Both the position numbers and the translations under genes were made by a program. From UBA7803 sp049454295 (lineage in GTDB: Bacteria > Pseudomonadota > Gammaproteobacteria > Pseudomonadales > Azotimanducaceae), in contig JBMTYG010000035.1 of assembly GCA_049454295.1 (NCBI GenBank), forward strand, positions 1 to 25,379: a DNA stretch of 25,379 nucleotides, given 5' to 3'. Under the pieces are notes generated by a model. It made no database searches, had not been told where the DNA came from, and saw nothing but the letters and a program-made list of their open reading frames with translations. Shown here in pieces: positions 23,698-25,379 of the stretch. Every line of letters begins with the position of its first letter. Position 1 is the stretch's first letter.

Positions 23698-24834
23698 ATG
23701 GTCGAGGTGCAGGGTCGGTGTGAGCCGCGTTTCACGGCGGTGAGGGATGCATTCGCACAAAACTTTGCCGAAGGGCTGGAGCTCGGCGCGTCGTTCTGTG
23801 CGATGGTGGATGGAGTCCCGGTGGTCGATATCTGGGCTGGCGCCGCTGATGAGCGCGGCACGCCGTGGCAACGTGACACGATTGTCAATGTGTATTCGAC
23901 CACCAAAACCATGGCAGCGCTTTGTCTGCTCGTGCTCGCGGACCGCGGTCAGGTCGATCTCGACGCGCCCGCTGCCCGCTATTGGCCGGAGTTTGCCGCC
24001 AACGGCAAAGCGGATGTCCGGGTAAAGCACTTTCTCTCCCATTCGGCGGGGCTGTCGGGCCTGGATGAGCTCGTGCCAGTGACCACGCTGTATGACTGGG
24101 ACGCGGTGACCCGCCTGCTCGCCGCCCAGGCCCCATGGTGGTCACCGGGCACACAGAGCGGGTATCACGCCATCACCCAGGGGTATCTGATCGGCGAGAT
24201 CGTGCGGCGCGTGACCGGACAGTCGTTAGGCACGTTCTTCCGCGAGTCTATTGCGGGCCCGCTCGGTGCAGATTTTCATATTGGGCTTGCCGACAGCGAG
24301 TTCGCGCGGACCGGTGACCTGGTGCCGCCGCCCGGCGTTGCGTTGGGGGCGGGTACCGACAGCGACTCCGTGGCAGCCCGCACTTTTCGCAGTCCGGTGC
24401 TCAACGCGCTCGATTCGCGCACGGTTGGCTGGCGCCGCGCAGAGATTCCAGCGGCCAACGGTCATGGCAACGCCCGTTCCGTCGCTCGCGTGCAATCCCT
24501 GATTGCGTGCGGCGGTATCGTGGACGGGGTTCGAATCTTGTCCGCTGCGGGCGCGGCGCGGGTATTCGAGGAGCAGACCAACGGGCTCGATCTCGTCTTC
24601 GGCGCACCCATGCGCTTCGGTCTGGGGTATGGATTGCCCATGCCCGGGCTGCCCCTGGGTCCAAACCCGCGCACCGCGTTCTGGGGTGGCTGGGGCGGGT
24701 CTCTCGTGGTGGCGGATGCTGATGCGCGGGTGTGCCTTGCGTACGTGATGAATCGCATGGGCGAGGGCACGATGGGTGATCTGCGTGCCGCGCTGATCAT
24801 CGAGGCGTTCTGGTCTGCGATGGCGGCGGCGTAA
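23698..24834 (+). CDS. Serine hydrolase of the beta-lactamase/EstB family
   Basis: The protein is 378 residues with no signal peptide. The catalytic SxxK is Ser67-Thr-Thr-Lys70 (VYSTTKT), and the second-motif Tyr is Tyr156 in SGYHAITQGYLIGE. The family includes class C beta-lactamases, DD-peptidases and esterases such as EstB. With a cytoplasmic location and an EstB-like layout (FWGGWGGSLV near the C-terminus), an esterase is more likely than a beta-lactamase. A GAGGGAAG ribosome site precedes the ATG. It is divergent from deaD with 71 bases between. Confidence 0.9.
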   Translation: MVEVQGRCEPRFTAVRDAFAQNFAEGLELGASFCAMVDGVPVVDIWAGAADERGTPWQRDTIVNVYSTTKTMAALCLLVLADRGQVDLDAPAARYWPEFAANGKADVRVKHFLSHSAGLSGLDELVPVTTLYDWDAVTRLLAAQAPWWSPGTQSGYHAITQGYLIGEIVRRVTGQSLGTFFRESIAGPLGADFHIGLADSEFARTGDLVPPPGVALGAGTDSDSVAARTFRSPVLNALDSRTVGWRRAEIPAANGHGNARSVARVQSLIACGGIVDGVRILSAAGAARVFEEQTNGLDLVFGAPMRFGLGYGLPMPGLPLGPNPRTAFWGGWGGSLVVADADARVCLAYVMNRMGEGTMGDLRAALIIEAFWSAMAAA

Positions 24835-24885
24835 CCGGATCGGCGACAGTTCAGCCATGGCTCAGCGCCGAATAAAGAAAGAGAG

Positions 24886-24914
24886 TTGCTTTGAAGCGTG
24901 AATATTGGAAGAAT
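24886..24914 (+). promoter_or_regulatory. Possible sigma70-type promoter for the hvf-like operon
   Basis: TTGCTT (24886-24891) and AAGAAT (24909-24914) are separated by 17 bases inside a locally AT-rich dip between the esterase stop and the hvfA start. The match is partial, and an ECF-sigma promoter, as used by some related copper-RiPP operons, was looked for by eye but not recognised. Confidence 0.3.
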
Positions 24915-24937
24915 AATTGCGGGTGGGAGAGGCTCGC

Positions 24938-25177
24938 ATGATCAGGAAGTCAGAGCACATGAAGAAGTTGAAGACAGGTTCCATCGCAGTCGGCGCAGCG
25001 CTGCTCGGGTCACTCACCCTGGCCTCACCGGTGTTTGCATGTTCCGAACTTGACCATGGTTTCGGTGCGACCGCGGCCAACGAAGCCGATGCTGAAGGCA
25101 AGTGCGGTGAAGGCAAGTGTGGTGAAGGCAAGTGTGGTGAAGGCAAGTGCGGCGAGGGTAAGTGCGGCAGCGTCTGA
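24938..25177 (+). CDS. hvfA: HvfA-type RiPP metallophore precursor with five EGKCG repeats
   Basis: The precursor is 79 residues from the ATG at 24938, chosen for GGGAGAGG five bases upstream; an ATG at 24959 (MKKLKTG) would also leave a complete signal peptide. The N-terminus is a Sec signal: basic KKLK, a hydrophobic core and cleavage after PVFA. The C-terminal half is a short spacer then five perfect EGKCG units ending SV. In HvfA of Haemophilus, Cys in EGKCG motifs are converted by the MNIO enzyme HvfB with partner HvfC into thiooxazole-type heterocycles that bind copper; by homology the product is an exported copper chelator. The modifying enzyme gene begins 39 bases downstream. The precursor has six Cys in all after the signal peptide, one just after the cleavage site and five in the repeats. 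Confidence 0.88.
   Translation: MIRKSEHMKKLKTGSIAVGAALLGSLTLASPVFACSELDHGFGATAANEADAEGKCGEGKCGEGKCGEGKCGEGKCGSV
25094..25168 (+). repeat. 15-bp tandem repeat encoding EGKCG x5
   Basis: Five tandem 15-base units, each encoding Glu-Gly-Lys-Cys-Gly, fill 25094-25168. They differ only at synonymous third positions (GAA/GAG, GGC/GGT, TGC/TGT), so the peptide is perfectly repeated while the DNA is not. This suggests selection on the peptide or conversion between units. Confidence 0.93.
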
Positions 25178-25206
25178 TCGCGTGATCCGGCGCCTGCGCC
25201 CTCGGC

Positions 25207-25219
25207 GGAGCCGCGCGTG
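25207..25219 (+). promoter_or_regulatory. Ribosome binding site fixing the GTG start of the MNIO gene
   Basis: GGAG at 25207-25210 lies 6 bases before GTG at 25217-25219. No other in-frame start with a comparable site is seen between the hvfA stop and this GTG, so it sets the start of the partial downstream gene. Confidence 0.6.
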
Positions 25220-25379
25220 ATCTCGGGTACAACCTCCGCCGGACTCGGGTTGCGTCGCACCCTGATGGGCGAACTCGAGAGCGCGCCCGCCGGGTGCGTC
25301 GACTTCGTCGAGTGTGCGCCCGAAAACTGGATCGGCGTGGGCGGGCGCCGCGGTACGGCGCTCGACCGCGTGTCTGAGC
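25217..25379 (+). CDS. hvfB: MNIO (DUF692) family RiPP-modifying enzyme, partial at right edge
   Basis: Only 54 codons are present before the window ends. The visible start carries AGLGLRR at residues 8-14 and FVECAPENWIGVGG at 30-43, the N-terminal barrel strand pattern of the DUF692/MNIO family (GxGLR..., then hydrophobic-E-x-x-x-E-N-W). These enzymes use two or three irons and O2 to modify Cys in a partner precursor peptide. Position directly after an EGKCG precursor fits HvfB. The GTG start is supported by a GGAG site. The metal-ligand His/Asp/Glu set lies beyond the edge and cannot be checked. Confidence 0.82.
   Translation, partial: MISGTTSAGLGLRRTLMGELESAPAGCVDFVECAPENWIGVGGRRGTALDRVSE

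Noticed and set aside
24938..25045. HvfA-like precursor as a lipoprotein (Cys follows PVFA).
   Set aside because: Phe at position -2 does not fit a lipobox; signal peptidase I cleavage after PVFA is more likely.
25094..25168. Short regular repeats as a CRISPR array.
   Set aside because: Units are contiguous with no spacers and encode a perfect peptide repeat; the same applies to 372-446.

Overview
The window looks like a chromosomal segment of a high-GC gammaproteobacterium. This rests on a GlnRS (glnS), a TesB-type thioesterase, a DeaD helicase with a DbpA-like tail, and an HvfA/HvfB pair; the species cannot be named from sequence alone. Genes are densely packed. No gap exceeds about 225 bases, many starts overlap the preceding stop by 4 bases, and three convergent pairs overlap tail to tail. 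I saw no tRNA, rRNA, insertion sequence, phage gene or CRISPR array.

Region 1 (1-9144, minus strand) holds the most unusual block, read from right to left. An alpha/beta hydrolase is followed by an 833-residue fusion of a flavin/NAD(P)H oxidoreductase, two cyclic-nucleotide-binding-like domains and a four-cluster ferredoxin. Next come a five-helix membrane protein with two His pairs spaced 14 residues apart, a membrane-anchored decaheme cytochrome c with an FHA-like cytoplasmic head, and a lipoprotein with two HbpS/GlcG domains. A SPOR-domain protein, cut by the left edge, follows. The spacings (6, 4, 3 and -4 bases) indicate one operon. Read as a chain it predicts NADPH -> FAD -> four [4Fe-4S] -> two b hemes -> ten c hemes -> an outer lipoprotein. 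This is a trans-envelope electron conduit that I cannot match to a characterised system.

Region 2 (9222-17009) carries a divergent enolase paralog with two altered active-site positions overlapping a TesB thioesterase, a transglutaminase-like protein on the opposite strand, and glnS. After glnS comes an HMG-CoA lyase overlapping a CaiB/BaiF CoA-transferase. Region 3 (17002-23626) carries a YheT-like hydrolase overlapping an SDR that lacks the catalytic Tyr/Lys, then a CinA/MoaB-like protein, a small unknown protein, a MaoC-type hydratase divergent from an acyl-CoA dehydrogenase, and deaD. The lyase, CoA-transferase, thioesterase, hydratase and dehydrogenase together suggest acyl-CoA catabolism, probably of branched-chain or dicarboxylic acids.

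Region 4 (23698-25379) has a beta-lactamase-fold esterase. After it begins a copper-type RiPP operon: an HvfA precursor with five perfect EGKCG repeats and the first 54 codons of its MNIO (DUF692) modifying enzyme, which runs off the right edge.
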